From Chiua virens (taxonomy: Eukaryota; Basidiomycota; Agaricomycetes; Boletales; Boletaceae): 64,000 nucleotides of DNA. This document shows, piece after piece, positions 47,528 through 59,583 of the stretch; positions within the stretch are counted from its first letter, which is position 1, and each line of letters begins with the position of its first letter. The stretch is taken from contig JAHNUO010000011.1 of assembly GCA_019787685.1 (NCBI GenBank), positions 930,001 to 994,000 on the forward strand. Direction: 5' to 3'. The notes beneath the pieces are model-generated. The model worked only from the letters and a program-made list of their open reading frames with translations, had not been told where the DNA came from and searched no databases. Position numbers and translations under genes: made by a program.

Positions 47528-49379
47528 ATGTCGCTCTATCTAAGACGGCTCGTATCAGGAGAAAAGGCCCGGTTCAGGGACGACAACCTCAACATCGAAC
47601 TAGGTAGTCTGGACTACTTACACCCGTAAATCATACTGAACTATTCAAACAGACCTCGCATATGTCACAGACAAGATCATCGTCATGGGCTTCCCTGCCG
47701 TCGGCGTAGAGAGCATCTACCGCAATCACCGTGCCGACGTTCAGCGCTTTTTATCCGCTCGGCACCACTCCGACTTTTGGGTCTTCAATTTCTGTCCCGT
47801 CAGAGAAAACGCTTACCCCGAAACCGTCTTTGGCGGTCGCGTCAGCAGATATCCTTTCCCGGATCACCAGTCAGTTCCTCAGGGGTTTCCTGCACCCGCC
47901 GTGCTCATGCTTCTACAGCGTCCCGCCCTTCGTGTATCTCTCGCTGGTCACGCGGGAAATACACGCTTGGCTATCTGGTTCGGACTCCCGTGTAGCAGTC
48001 CTCCATTGTAAAGGTATATGCTCTTTCTCTTGCTTTCGTTCCTAGTGAGACGCCGTTTTGGAATCTAGCTGGAAAAGGGAGGTCTGGCACTCTGGCCTGC
48101 GCATACCTGCTCTCGCGTTACGCGCCACCTTCCACCCCGGTTCCCCGTTCTCTCCATGAAAGCTTCAGCCAATGGTCCTTGATCGGTGACAAGGAGGGTC
48201 TGCAGACACCGACGACGGACACATTGCCCGCCGCGATCGACCAGAAACCTGCTTCTGCTGGCGCAGACCTATCTCGAGTTTCCTCGGAGCCGACGGTAAA
48301 CAGCCTCGAACAAGTTCTTGATCTCCACACGTCTCGACGTATGAAACCTTCCCTGCACCCTTCGAGGCATCATCCAGACGTACCCCTCGCGAAGAAGCCC
48401 AAGATAGGTGTCAGCATACCGAGCCAGAAGCGATGGCTCTTCTACTGGTCTCGAGTTCTCGTCGGTAGGGGACCCCCATCATTACGACCACGGACTGGTC
48501 ATCCAGAACATCAGGTCGATGAGGCACCTCGATCCACAAAGGTGAAGCTCACCAAGCTCACTGTTCGCATGCGTGAACCGTCTAGGATACAACCCCACCT
48601 CGTTCAGGCAGCAAGTGTCGTGATTACGCGCGCCGGAAAAGGCCGTGCTGTCGGTGAAGCAACCTCAGGAAGACTATGGGCGTCTCTGTCACGCTATACT
48701 GACCGCCTTGTCGACGAGCTCCGACATTGGGAAAACGAGTCATGGGATCCAGCTGGTATAATACCAACGACTACTTTCCAGGACGATCGATGGGACAAGC
48801 CCAAGATGATTCGCAGCTTCGCACGGATGGGCCTATCAGACACTCAATCAACTGATGAAGATGGCAGTGTATGTTTCACGAGTTCGCATTGCAACCCCCA
48901 CTGATACCCTGATCGATTATAGAAGAAGCCCATTGTAACTTACGTTCTCCGTCCCGTCAGTGAGGCTGAAGGGGAGTGGATACACGTGTCGGTACCCGAG
49001 TCAAGTCTCAAGGACTCGCAAGAGGGCGCAACGACAGCGGAGGGTTCTGCCTCTATGTCACTTCCAGTGGAGGAAGACGACTTAGAAGATCTACCCGATG
49101 TTCTTCTCGATGCGGATCGCGAACTTCGTATCAAACTATTCATCGGCGAGGTTGTCCATTCGCCGGATGTCTTTGCCACGAAACCGTACTGACTCTTTCT
49201 ATTTACAGGTCCCCCTTGGATGGTTGTGGATCATACCTGCGTTCCACATGTCGCCCGATTCTCCGACGTCCACCGTTCTTCTTTCCAACGATGAAATTGA
49301 TTTTGCGATTGGAATCGGTAAGGCACTAGTTGATGTCAAGATTTCCTTGGCCTGGCAGACCTATAGTCAGGATTCTTGA
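47528..49379 (+). CDS. PTEN-family phosphoinositide 3-phosphatase
   Basis: Six exons (47528-47603, 47653-47869, 47919-48013, 48069-48868, 48923-49150, 49209-49379) give an unbroken 528-residue protein. It begins MSLYLRRLVSGEKARFRDDN and continues LAYVTDKIIVMGFPAVGVES, NFCPVRENAYPETVFGGRV, FPDHHVPPF. The catalytic loop is HCKAGKGRSG, with nucleophile C128 and R134, close to the PTEN consensus. A C2-like region with a large low-complexity insertion follows (RRMKPSLHPSRHH region), then WLWIIPAFHM near the end. PTEN removes the 3-phosphate of PtdIns(3,4,5)P3. All splice phases agree. Confidence 0.9.
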
Positions 49380-50126
49380 CTAACGGTTTACGTTTTCTTG
49401 TTATAATACTTGTCCCTACCTTCAGTCCTTTCCCTTTCTTTCCTTTCCAACTGTGACATGTCGAAGGCAATACGGAGAGAATTTCCCGAGTACCTCCCGC
49501 TGACCGGTACATAGATCCAGGCAGAGCAAGGTATCTCAGCAAAGCAAACAAAGGCTGTTTGTTTGATCACCGTGACCGCGTTATACTCGATGCTGTCTTT
49601 ACTAGGTAACGTCATTGGCAGTGTTCATTTATTCTAAATTCTCCGTGGCCCCCGGGGCCTTGCGCTCCTGAGGAACTAACCCACAAACGGATCCAGTATA
49701 TCGCCCAGCTGTGAACTTCGTACCCGACGGATCAAGTGTATAAAAGAACGCTGACCAGCCCTGCAGACACGGCTGCAGTACCGGCGAGCAGTGCGTGATG
49801 TGTCTGATGAATGATGGTCTCCAAAGGTTTTGTTCAACCGGCTTACGAAAGGCCTCGCCAGTTGAGTTGGGACGACATCCTAAACGTCACATTCCCCATA
49901 CTCTAAGTCAACACGAACAACGTACACTGGGTGAGGCCTTCAATGAGGCCCTGAGGAGCCAGGCCGAATGCTGTGTGGTTATAAATATCAGTCTCCACGG
50001 CCAGATGACTTTGCCGGGAGCAAACATTGCAATAAAACTGACAGGCGTACCATGGGAATACGACGTATTGCAGTGCGGAGATGATTACCGTAACGGCGAG
50101 AAGCTATTTGGTCCTTCCAGTGGTAG
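49380..50126. other. Intergenic, probably holds the first exon of the receptor gene
   Basis: No convincing frame. The receptor model below lacks a start codon, so its first exon should be somewhere in 49790-50120, for example after the ATG at 49968, but I could not choose one. Confidence 0.4.
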
Positions 50127-51614
50127 ACCTTGCACTCGTCCTCCTTCGATCTCTTCCGCTGGCACCAACTCTATCGACCCATGCTCCCGTTCGCACTCAA
50201 GATCGCATGGTTTTGTCTCTCGTTGACAGGTAAGACGATGCGCTTGTTGCGAGTGGATAGAGGACGTTCGTGAAGCGAATCTTGTGACAGGTATCATCGT
50301 ATGCTGGGTCGTGCTCTCTGTCTTCTCGCGGACTATCGGTAGTTACTGGGGTCCAATGTTGTATAGCGTGTTTGCAACGCTGCTGCAAGGGGTTTTTTGT
50401 CTCGGTGCGACACAATCGAATGGTCATCAAAGGAACGCGTCACTCACCCGCCTATGTAGGGATGATTTACGACATGAATCCGCATCATATGCCGAGACCT
50501 TTTTGTATCTGTGAGTGTGTCGATCTACTCAGGTCGGCCACCGATTGAACTGTGTGATGTAGTTCAGACATTCGTCATTTATTATTCTGCGTGGTCACTC
50601 ACCGGCGTTTGTGCTGCATGGACGTTCGCCACGTCCAGTACCGTGTTGTGGCCTTCATCTACGACACGCTCAGCGACGCTCGCATGGAAGAACATGTATT
50701 ACCTTCCCATCCTCGCATTCCCTCTTATTTGTCTGTCCATCTCGGTTCCGGTGCTGTTCCGCATCAACGCCATTCAACCTATGGATGACCTCCATTGCGA
50801 TGCGAGTCACCCAGAATGGTAAGTCAGCGCGGCCACGACGTGCCTTATCGAGACATTAAATCAAATCAAGGGGCCGCTTTCTTGGCTATGCAGGCTTTCC
50901 GATTATCCCTGCCATCCCTTGCTTTTTGTTGTCTGCCGTTGCCGCTCGCAGAATAGTTAAATTACATCGCGTAAACCAACAGTTGCACGATCTGACCAGT
51001 GAACGAATCGTACCCGTGTCGGAGTCACCAGCGAGCCCGGTCCACTCATCGGATCACGCGACGCGAGCGTCGATGGATCCGGAGGCTTCCCCAGCATTCG
51101 ACGCGCCGTCCTCGCCTCGGAAGCGATCTGAAACATGGGCAGCCATGTTGGAGGAGGAGTGTCTTCCACAAAGACAGATTGACGAGATGATGATGTCGTC
51201 TTGTAAGCCGTCCATTTCGGGTATGGTCGAGGTGCTGCGATCGACGTGTTATTGTTAGGGACGTCAGTTGTACCGCTTCCGAAGCCCAACCTTGCGACAG
51301 CCATTTGGCGGTTGATTTTGTTCCAACTGTGAGTTGTGCCGCTATCCTCGCGTTAGATCCTCTGGAGATGTTGGCTGCAGGGTGTTCTTTATTATCCAGT
51401 GTCTTTCGATGCTGTCGACGATTATTGATGTCGCGCGGCGTCGGCCGACACCAACGCCGTTCGGTTCGCAGCACGTCGCGCTCGTCTTGGTGGGTTGGGC
51501 ACCTGCAATCATTTTTGGTGAGTAGGCGATGATGCTACGAACGGATCATGTGCTGATCCGATGATAGGCCATTTGCCGGCAGTTCGGGGACAATTTATGT
51601 TTTGGAAAAAATGA
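50127..51614 (+). CDS. Seven-helix receptor-like protein (5' end unresolved)
   Basis: The first identified exon starts after TGGTAG at 50127 and reads SSFDLFRWHQLYRPMLPFAL, then GIIVCWVVLSVFSRTIGSYW (exon from 50291). Helical segments follow: YSVFATLLQG, the family motif MIYDMNPHHMPRPFCI, FVIYYSAWSLTGVCAAW, MYYLPILAFPLICLSISVPV, FPIIPAIPCFLLSAVAARRI, IWRLILFQL|VFFIIQCL and HVALVLVGWAPAIIFG, ending GHLPAVRGQFMFWKK. This family is widespread in mushrooms and is generally called GPCR-like; the ligand is unknown. Between LLQG and MIYDMN either an intron with an inconsistent phase or one extra T at 50455 (CTA[T]GTAGGG) must be assumed. A large Ser/Arg-rich cytoplasmic loop lies before the last two helices. 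Confidence 0.65.
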
Positions 51615-52018
51615 AATTTGTATGATGCGAGTGGAGTCGGAATAAGTTAGACGCCCAAGACAAGCGCCCGATAAAGTCTCGCGGAGGCGCCCGATTCCCG
51701 ACGATGAAAATCACGGATAAATTTGTAGTGCGCAATGTGGCCCCAACAAATTTTTGTGCCACCTGCGGAGCAGTTCTCGCACAGTCGTTCCTCTAAGAAA
51801 CTCGCAAAAACTGCTGGCCACCTCACTCTGCTCGCTGGTCTTGTCTGTTCCTGACCGAGGGAGTGGTAAATGTTGAGGAAAAAAAAAGACGTGCGGAGGT
51901 GAACGTAATAAAATAAATTCCGCCCTGATGCGGTGGCAACCCCAAAGAATTTACAAATTCCATAAAAGCCCGGCAAACGCGCTGCGTCGTTCCTTGTCCT
52001 TGACCATCTTTTCCCTTC
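51615..52018. other. Intergenic, OLE1 upstream region
   Basis: 404 bp without a convincing plus-strand frame. It contains ATAAAATAAAT near 51909 and CCATAAAAG near 51959, which could serve as TATA-like elements for the desaturase gene. Confidence 0.4.
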
Positions 52019-53751
52019 ATGTCTTCGGTTCCTCCTGTACGTTCCGCCCCGCCAGACATGGCAACGACAACACCTTCCATCACTTCCAAACCCAACACGC
52101 TCCCAAAGTCCGTCGACGCTTCGCAATTTGTCGAAAACCCGGACCAGGTGCCCGCCGACGCCAACCTTCCTGATAACTACGTGTCCTACACGCTCAAGCA
52201 CCAGGCGCCGCTTCCCCCGATCACTTGGGAGAACCTTTTTGAGAACCTCAACTGGCTCCATGTCGGCATCCTCGGGTTGACCCCCTTGTTGGGGTTCGTC
52301 GGAGCATACTACACTCGTCTCCGATGGGAGACAGCTATCTGGGCTGTCGTTTACTACTACATTACCGGCCTTGGTGGGTCTTTGTTTGTTTTCGCATGAC
52401 AAGGTTGCTAACGTGGCTTGCCAGGCATCACGGCTGGTTACCATCGCCTCTGGGCTCACCGCTCCTATAACGCGTCTCGACCTCTGCAATACGCACTTGC
52501 CATGTTTGGTGCTGGTGCCGTCGAGGGTTCCATCAGATGGTGGGCCCGTGGCCACCGTGCTCACCACAGGTATACCGACACCGACCTCGACCCTTACAAT
52601 GCCCACAAAGGGTTACTCTGGTCGCACATTGGCTGGATGATTTTGAAACCTCGCCGTAAACCCGGTGTCGCGGATGTCAGTGACCTTTCCAAGAATGACG
52701 TCGTCAGGTGGCAACACCGCCACTACCTCAAGCTGGTGTTCATCATGGGCATCTTCTTTCCGACTCTGGTTGCAGGTCTCGCATGGGGTGACTGGATGGG
52801 TGGCTATGTATACGCCGGTTTGTTGAGATTAGTCTTTGTGCATCATGTAAGCGTCTGAGCTCCTTGGGAAGCCGTCTGCTGAATGTCTTTTGCAGTCTAC
52901 ATTCTGTGTCAACTCGCTCGCTCACTGGCTGGGAGAGACACCCTTTGACGACAAACACACACCTCGTGATCATTTGATTACTGCCCTTGTCACCATTGGC
53001 GAGGGCTACCACAACTTCCACCACCAGTTCCCTATGGATTACCGCAATGCCATCAAGTGGTATCAGTACTGATCCCACCAAGTGGTTCATCTGGGTTTGC
53101 CAACAATTTGGACTTGCTTCGCACCTGAAGGTACTCTCGTTGCCTAAACTTGTAGGTTGTTGTGATTGACCATCATTTAGACCTTCCCAGATAACGAGGT
53201 CCGCAAAGGTCAGCTCACCATGCAGCTGAAGCGGTTGCGCGAGACCCAGGAGAAACTTTCTTGGCCTTCCGACAATGGCGATCTTCTTGTAATCAACTGG
53301 GAGAGTTGTGAGTGACCACTGAATATGGTGCCTGTTTGTACTGACACCTCGTGGGTAGACCAAGCCCAGGCCAAGACGCGTCCCTTGATCTGTATCGCGG
53401 GTTTCATCCACGACGTGTCCGACTTCCTTGATGAACACCCAGGAGGCCGACACCTTTTGACCAAGCACATCGGCCGCGATGCTACTACTGCGTTCTTTGG
53501 TGGAGTGTATGACCATAGCAACGCTGCGCATAATGTAGGCCCTATTAGTCCCGCACCTGGAAAGGTACTGATGTCATTTATAGCTGCTTGCTATGAAGCG
53601 AGTAGGTGTCCTGCGCGGTGGTGCTCCACATGGCCTCGAAGATAAAACCATCCCACCTAGCCAGCGGCTGCGCATTGCTCGGTACAATGAACTGAGTGCG
53701 AGTGGATACAGTTCGGCTGCACTGTCTGATGGAGAGGGTCTTCTGGGTTAG
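52019..53751 (+). CDS. OLE1: Stearoyl-CoA delta-9 desaturase with cytochrome b5 domain (one apparent frame break)
   Basis: The gene starts at ATG 52019. Exons 52019-52373, 52425-52846 and one from 52896 encode four membrane helices and the three histidine boxes HRLWAH (residues 125-130), HRAHH (162-166) and [12 protein letters not shown]. After KWYQY the codon TAC is followed by TGA at 53070-53072, yet the family continues [14 protein letters not shown] exactly one base later, so one T at 53070 is extra. After three further introns the cytochrome b5 domain appears with [20 protein letters not shown], and the protein ends [14 protein letters not shown]. The enzyme makes oleic and palmitoleic acid at the ER and is essential in fungi without fed fatty acids. 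Truncation at the TGA would lose the cytochrome b5 electron donor. Confidence 0.9.
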
Positions 53752-54832
53752 TGCCGGCAAGATTAGAGGGGTGAAGGGACACTAGTGGTTGATAGAAGTT
53801 TTCAAGATAACGGGTAATATACGTGCCTACGAGGTACCGTTGTCACTGCACTGCTACGATACATACACGTTCTGCGATGCCTGTTCATGCCGCCCATAAC
53901 AATAGATGATTATTAAAATATCATTTGATTGCGGTCTCGGTCGCAGTGGTAATATGTACTAGTCCGTATTTTGTCGAGAGCGGTGCACTTGGTCAAAAAG
54001 TTTGCCAGTTCTGGTAGGACGTCAATATGACCGTACAGAGAAGGATGGTGACGAACCGGCGGCAATGTCAAGTTTGGATCGTTGCGATCGGGTCTCAATC
54101 ACCAATTTTCCGGGACTGCGAATTCTCGACGCGGGGAATTCGAGTATCCAAGCAGGCAGTAGCAGCTGTACATGGCATGCGACAGCGCTGTCTCAGAGGT
54201 AGTACTCATGTCGAGGGTCGCTGGTAGGCTCAACCGAGTTGACTGTACAGCTTCTCTTCGTTCACCCATACTAGGTCCGCGAGAGGAGGTCTGGCCCATC
54301 AGAAATCAAGAAGGCACACATTTCAGAGGTCGGCGGCGGACGAGTTGGACTCAGAAGCCAGTGCACTGCCGGTGTGGAACTCAAGAATCATGATGCGACG
54401 GCAGTGACTCGGTGCGTCTGACGGAGATAGTATAGTGGCATTTGTCAAGCGTCCCTTGGAAACCCGACGATCCCGTAAATGAGCAGCTGAAGGGAATGTT
54501 CCCTCCCGCTGCCGGCGCAGTGTGATAATTTCGCTGAGATGCTGTGTGGTTATAGTGGCGATTGGATTGTGAAGGGGTGGATCCAGGAGGACGTGGAGGT
54601 GCTCGTTGAAATGCTAAAGAGAGCGCCGTTGCCGGCAATTTTACGTGAGTAGTGTTCCACGGCAAAAAAACGCTGAGAACGGAGGACAAGTTGACGTTGC
54701 GATGGGACCAGCCGAAGCGTGGGGATAGGCACGGACCTTGTTCAGCTATACAAGGAGCGTTCACCTCCACCCCATGAGTGGATTTCAAGCGTGCTCCCAC
54801 ATACCCTAACTATCCCCCCACATTCATCCCGG
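53752..54832. other. Intergenic, nothing recognised
   Basis: 1.08 kb between OLE1 and the G-alpha gene. Short frames on both strands lack recognisable content. The last ~100 bp are C-rich, as expected for a fungal 5' leader. Confidence 0.45.
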
Positions 54833-57016
54833 ATGGCGCCACGACGACTCAAGTCGTCCGACGAAGACCCCCTCGCCCGTGCTATTGCCCCCCCTTCCAA
54901 CGAATCTCCTTTCGAGCGAGACCACCGCATCGCTTCAGAACTCGAAGCCAAGCGCGTCTCCGATGCCATCGACGAGGAGCTCAACCGTCAGCGCATTGCC
55001 GACAAGAAGAGCCCAAAACCAGTCAAGATTCTCTTGCTCGGTGCGTCCCACCTCTGTTCTCTCCCCGTCTCTACAACCCTCCCTCGCGTCCGGTAGGTCA
55101 GAGCGAATCCGGTATGTGGACTGTTCTCGGTCTGGTTATCCCCACTGAGCGTCTTCTCCCTAGGAAAGTCCACGACGCTCAAGAGTAAGGTGACCCCAAC
55201 TCGCCATTTGGAGATAGCTCATCCCCCTCTCTATTCCAGATTTCCAGCTCATGCATTCACCAAAGGTGAGCTCAGCACCGTCGGTGCACACACAGTATTC
55301 ACGTCCAACCAGGCATTCCACGCAGAGAAGGCCATGTGGCGCGCCGTCATCCAGCTCAACGTCGTCCAGTCTATCCACGCTATCCTCGACCTCATATCAA
55401 AAGCCCACGCGACTGCCAACGGCGCATCATTAACCCCGTCCCCTTCCACTCTGTCCACACCGTCGTCCTCCGCACCACCCTCACCGATCAGTCCAGCACC
55501 GAAAGAATACCCCCCACTGACGCCCGAGCACCTCAAGCTTAAGATGCGACTCGCACCGCTCTTTCAAGTAGAGGCTGCGTTAATACGTCGACTATTACCC
55601 CCAGATCAAATCGAGGGTCTGACCCGCTCCAATCTCACCGCTCCAATCCAACAAGAGATCAGCGTCAACTCGAACATGGGGTGGAAGAACACGTTCACTC
55701 GTCTGCTGGGCGGCGCGGGCGTCCGTACTAGCTGCGACAGCATGGACTTGATCGACTGGGGGGATCCAGACGACCCGGGGGTGGTGTTACATGCCTGCTC
55801 AGACGACATGGTCAAGCTTTGGGGGGACCCTACAATTCGGAAACTGATGGAGATTGAAAAAATGCGACCGGAGGAGATGGCTGGATTGTGAGTCTAGCCT
55901 CCGATCGATCGGGTGATGTTGACCCCATTTCCATCTCCATAGTTTCTTGGATTCATTGGCTAGAGTGACGTCGCCTAAGTATATACCCACAGACGGTATT
56001 GTCAATGGTTCTTGTTATGCGCTTCTGCCGTTAACTTGGCGGTCTCAACAGATGATATCCTTCGTGCACGGCTAAAGACGCTGGGGGTGTCTGAACACCG
56101 CTTTCAGGTAAAAACAGGTGAGTGCCTGTCCTTTACTATTCCGAGTCTTTGGCGTTGAATGTCTTTCAGGACACCTGGGAACTGCCATGAGCAATGACTG
56201 GCGGGTGTTTGATGTTGGCGGACAACGGTCCCTGGTGAGTGCACTCAAAACCCGCGTGTCGTCCTTTCTTACCCTGAACCTGGCAGAGAGGTACGGTATT
56301 TCGTTCACTCGCTGACAGGCCAAGTGACATTGCCCACCAGCGGCTTGGGCACCCTATTTCGACGACATGAATGCCATCATATTCTTGGCTCCCATAAGCT
56401 GTTTTGATCAGGTCCTTCAAGAGGACCCGAGCGTTAATAGACTCGTGAGTCTACTTCCCATACTCGCTTCCGACGTCCAAGCCTTACGTGTGTAGGCCGA
56501 TTCGTTCCTGTTATGGAAGAATATCGTTTCAAATCCGCTCTTGAAGAAGACAGATTTAGTACTTTTTCTCAACAAGTGCGATATTTTGCGTGCGAAACTC
56601 GAATCGGGCATTCGCTTGGGTGACTATATCACCAGTTATGGTAACAGACCAAACGACTTTGAGAGTGCAAGCACCTGTCAGTTCAAATTCTTACTCGCCG
56701 TTTTTTGGCAGTTTAATGTGTGCGCTGTCGTTTCCGCAGATCTCAAGAAAAAATTTGCTGGCTTGATGAAGGAGCATGCCGGCGATCGGCCGTTTTATTG
56801 TCATTTTACTTCCGTGACGGTCAGTCGACACACGTTTGACTCGGGAGAGGCCCTTGAATTGATTTGTGTCTTCAGGATACCCGATCAACCTCACTGATAT
56901 TACAGAATGGTAAGTAGAGTCTCATGTGCAGCGTCCTCGGCGTTGTCTGACCGATACGCCCAGTACAAGATGTGGTTGTACGGGATAACCTCAAGAGAAG
57001 TGCCCTTGTCGGATAG
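54833..57016 (+). CDS. Atypical heterotrimeric G-protein alpha subunit
   Basis: About eleven exons from ATG 54833 to TAG 57014-57016. All nucleotide-binding motifs are present: GQSESGKST (P-loop), YIPTDDDILRARLKTLGVSE (switch I), FDVGGQRS (switch II), FLNKCD, and TSVTD. A long insertion rich in Ser and Pro (TPSPSTLSTPSSSAPPSPIS region) lies in the helical domain. The N-terminus is MAPRRLKSSD, so the usual MGxxxS myristoylation site and MGC palmitoylation site are missing; such divergent G-alphas are expanded in mushrooms. The C-terminus ends NLKRSALVG. One junction is odd: after RS-Leu (donor GTGAGT at about 56235) the next exon reads AAWAPYFDD only with a phase that does not fit. Confidence 0.83.
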
Positions 57017-58074
57017 TTGATACCGTGAGGACCATGACCCTCGTTTACCCTCGCAACTCGATGCGCCTGGTTACGCATCCCCCTTTACGGACCGTTTTGT
57101 TGCACTTGGGATCCATCTAGATGCTCTCGACGCTCTCGGCGCTGCTGTAATACTGTACACCAACCAAATCCCCGACAGGTATTTTGTCAATGATTCATAC
57201 CCTCCTTTTTCTTCTGCATACGCTAATAACAATTAAATACCTGGTTAGCATTGTTGTTGTTTTTCTGCCATACGTGTTGTCCGCGGGCTTCCTTGAAGAA
57301 GTTGTATACAGCGATGGGGTCCCCCGGTTCTTGATGTCGAGTGTAATCTAGCATATCGTGGCGTTCGTTGTTCGTTTTCCATTTCTTTGCTCTTCTTTCA
57401 CTTTTAATTTTATCGCACCGCAGTTACGTGTTCCGAGCCCCGGGCTCAAGTGTTGTAGTCATGAACGCAGGGTTAACCATCTCGATATCTCGACGGCATA
57501 AACGTTCATCCCGCAAATCAGTGCGCCACGATGCTGTGGGAGAGCGCAGCACGCCAGTGTGTTTCACCATCATCACAATATGCACAAATTCGACACATCC
57601 CAGATACAGTTTTGGTTCCGCGGGCCGGGGTGCCGCTGGTGGATACCCAAGATCGGGAGCGGCGACCGCGGCAAGTCGAGAGGGGGACCGAAAAACATCC
57701 GATATGATATATACTTAAATTAGAGAGGGAGAACCCGCGGGACTTGGCACCAAGATAGTCATATGAAGCGATGGTCGTCGTGTATCTGTGTGCAGCATCT
57801 ATTGTGCGTCGTCGGGCCGGTTGATTCACACATTGATGCAGGTCTGAATGTCCTTGAGATATGTTCGGCGTAGTTATTGGAGTGGGGCAAGCATGTCAAT
57901 AGTACACTTGGCGAATGTGTGACCAGGGGAGAGAGTAGAACACGACATAACAGAAGAAAAGAACATGTGAAAAATGAAAATGACGAATGACGAAAAAATT
58001 CCGTCATAGACCGTGACAAGTGAAAGTTCCAATACCAACATCCTCCCTAGCGCCGTCTTCACCCACACGACGGT
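57017..58074. other. Intergenic between convergent genes, nothing recognised
   Basis: The G-alpha gene (plus) and the acetyltransferase gene (minus) end facing each other. This 1.06-kb stretch holds their 3' flanks; frames are short and unconvincing. Confidence 0.45.
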
Positions 58075-59583
58075 TTAGATCCCCCCACGAGGCGCGTCAC
58101 AGTCAGACGTGTCGGACAGGCCGTCCCAGCTGCTCTGGGCGTCGCTCCACGAGTCAGCACTGGCAGAGGAGGCGACGCTACTGCTTCGGGAACGTCCGAA
58201 TATCACACCTGACTGACCAGCCAGCGGGTGCGTCGATGTCGATGGGTCGTGTGGCGGCGTGGATACATCTGGCGCCCGCGCACGCAGCCAGTTGTCTTCG
58301 TCCTCGGAATCCGTCCAAGCGGTGTGGCCATGGCTGGATGGCGACGACGGCGCGGGTGAGGGCGAGGGAGGGGGCCATCGACATGGAGAGGCGGATGGGG
58401 AGGGGGACGAGGGTGGCGTAGACCGAGCAGAGGGAATCGTCAGCGGCGAGCGCGGATCATCATTCTCTCCAGAGAATGAGAACCTCGAGGGGATTGACGG
58501 CAGTGAGAGCAGCTGACGGGGTGGATAGGGTAAGGAAGCGCCGTCATCTAGCCCCCACCGTTGTTGCAGACCGTCGAGATCGAGCGCGCCTTCCATCTCC
58601 GAGTCCCACGTGAGGATGACATTGGGGCGGGGTGATGGCGGGGACGAGTGGCTCGCGGACGGCGACCCGGGCACGGAAGGGTCACCATCGACCGAGAACG
58701 TATCATCGGTGAGATAGGCCAGGTCGGGTGCTGCGTTCCCAATACGCTTTCTCAGCGTTTCCGTGCTCGACGATCGCCTCATCCGGCCATGCGCCTCCTC
58801 CCATCGCACCAGCTCCTCTCGCTCGCGCGAATGCCTGGCAAACATCTCATCCCAGACTGAGATGGTCGGGCGATCCTGAGCCTGATTTGCTCTACACCAG
58901 GTCGATCGCAACATCCACTCGGTGTCCAGCATGGCGAGGTAGGTGACGTCTTTCCACATGCTTGCCATGCCCTCGCCTTCGGGCTGGTAGACTGCCCGCC
59001 GTTTCGTCCCCTCATGCACGAAACCAGATCCGATAAACAATCGCAGGGCTTTGTCTTTGGAGGGCGTGTCAAGGATCGCTGCTTGCACGCGATGGAACTT
59101 GAGGTCTTCAAACGCCCACCGGAGCACGAGTCGCACAGCTTCGCGGGCATAGCCACGGTGCTGCATGCCTTGGTTGATGATAACGCCGATGTTGGCCTCG
59201 CCTGCTGGGAGATTGGCAGGGCCGGCATGGAGGTAGATGAGTCCGACTCGCTGGTTTTCGGGAGGGACAGGTGGTGGTAAAGATTGCTGGGAAGGAGACG
59301 ATACCAGTGGTGCGTTCCATGCTGAAGCGCGGGGATCCCAGAAGGGGTCGCTGCTCTGCCGATTCTCAGTTGGGATGGCTGCTACGGGCACCTTGGGTGC
59401 AATCTGCGCGCACAAGAGGCACTCGTCTGCAAAGGAGGAAAAGTTTGGGGAGGATGCTTGGCCAGGCTCGACGGCGGTGCTCCTGAACGTCTGCCAAAGA
59501 TGGTCTAAGCCATAATGCGACCCGAATAGCAGATCATAATCAGGGAGCAAGGAAAGCTGGTCTGATTCAAGAAGTGGGTTCAT
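58075..59583 (-). CDS. GNAT-fold N-acetyltransferase with long low-complexity tail
   Basis: A single exon encodes 502 residues starting MNPLLESDQLSLLPDYDLLF. The GNAT core lies at about residues 95-225: RVGLIYLHAGPANLP, GVIINQGMQHRGYAREAVRL (acetyl-CoA binding motif of the Q/R-x-x-G-x-A type), WAFEDLKFHRVQAAILDTPS and RLFIGSGFVHEG. The remaining ~270 residues are rich in Ser, Pro and Asp without known domains. The relation to the ribosomal-protein/RimJ-like GNAT branch is inferred from HRGYA and FHRVQA. The substrate is unknown. No intron and no frame problem were seen. Confidence 0.8.
   Translation of the reverse strand: MNPLLESDQLSLLPDYDLLFGSHYGLDHLWQTFRSTAVEPGQASSPNFSSFADECLLCAQIAPKVPVAAIPTENRQSSDPFWDPRASAWNAPLVSSPSQQSLPPPVPPENQRVGLIYLHAGPANLPAGEANIGVIINQGMQHRGYAREAVRLVLRWAFEDLKFHRVQAAILDTPSKDKALRLFIGSGFVHEGTKRRAVYQPEGEGMASMWKDVTYLAMLDTEWMLRSTWCRANQAQDRPTISVWDEMFARHSREREELVRWEEAHGRMRRSSSTETLRKRIGNAAPDLAYLTDDTFSVDGDPSVPGSPSASHSSPPSPRPNVILTWDSEMEGALDLDGLQQRWGLDDGASLPYPPRQLLSLPSIPSRFSFSGENDDPRSPLTIPSARSTPPSSPSPSASPCRWPPPSPSPAPSSPSSHGHTAWTDSEDEDNWLRARAPDVSTPPHDPSTSTHPLAGQSGVIFGRSRSSSVASSASADSWSDAQSSWDGLSDTSDCDAPRGGI

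Noticed and set aside
51647..52606. 319-codon minus-strand frame opposite the start of OLE1
   Set aside because: It lies antisense to a certain desaturase exon and upstream leader, has no recognisable domain, and is explained by codon bias on the other strand.
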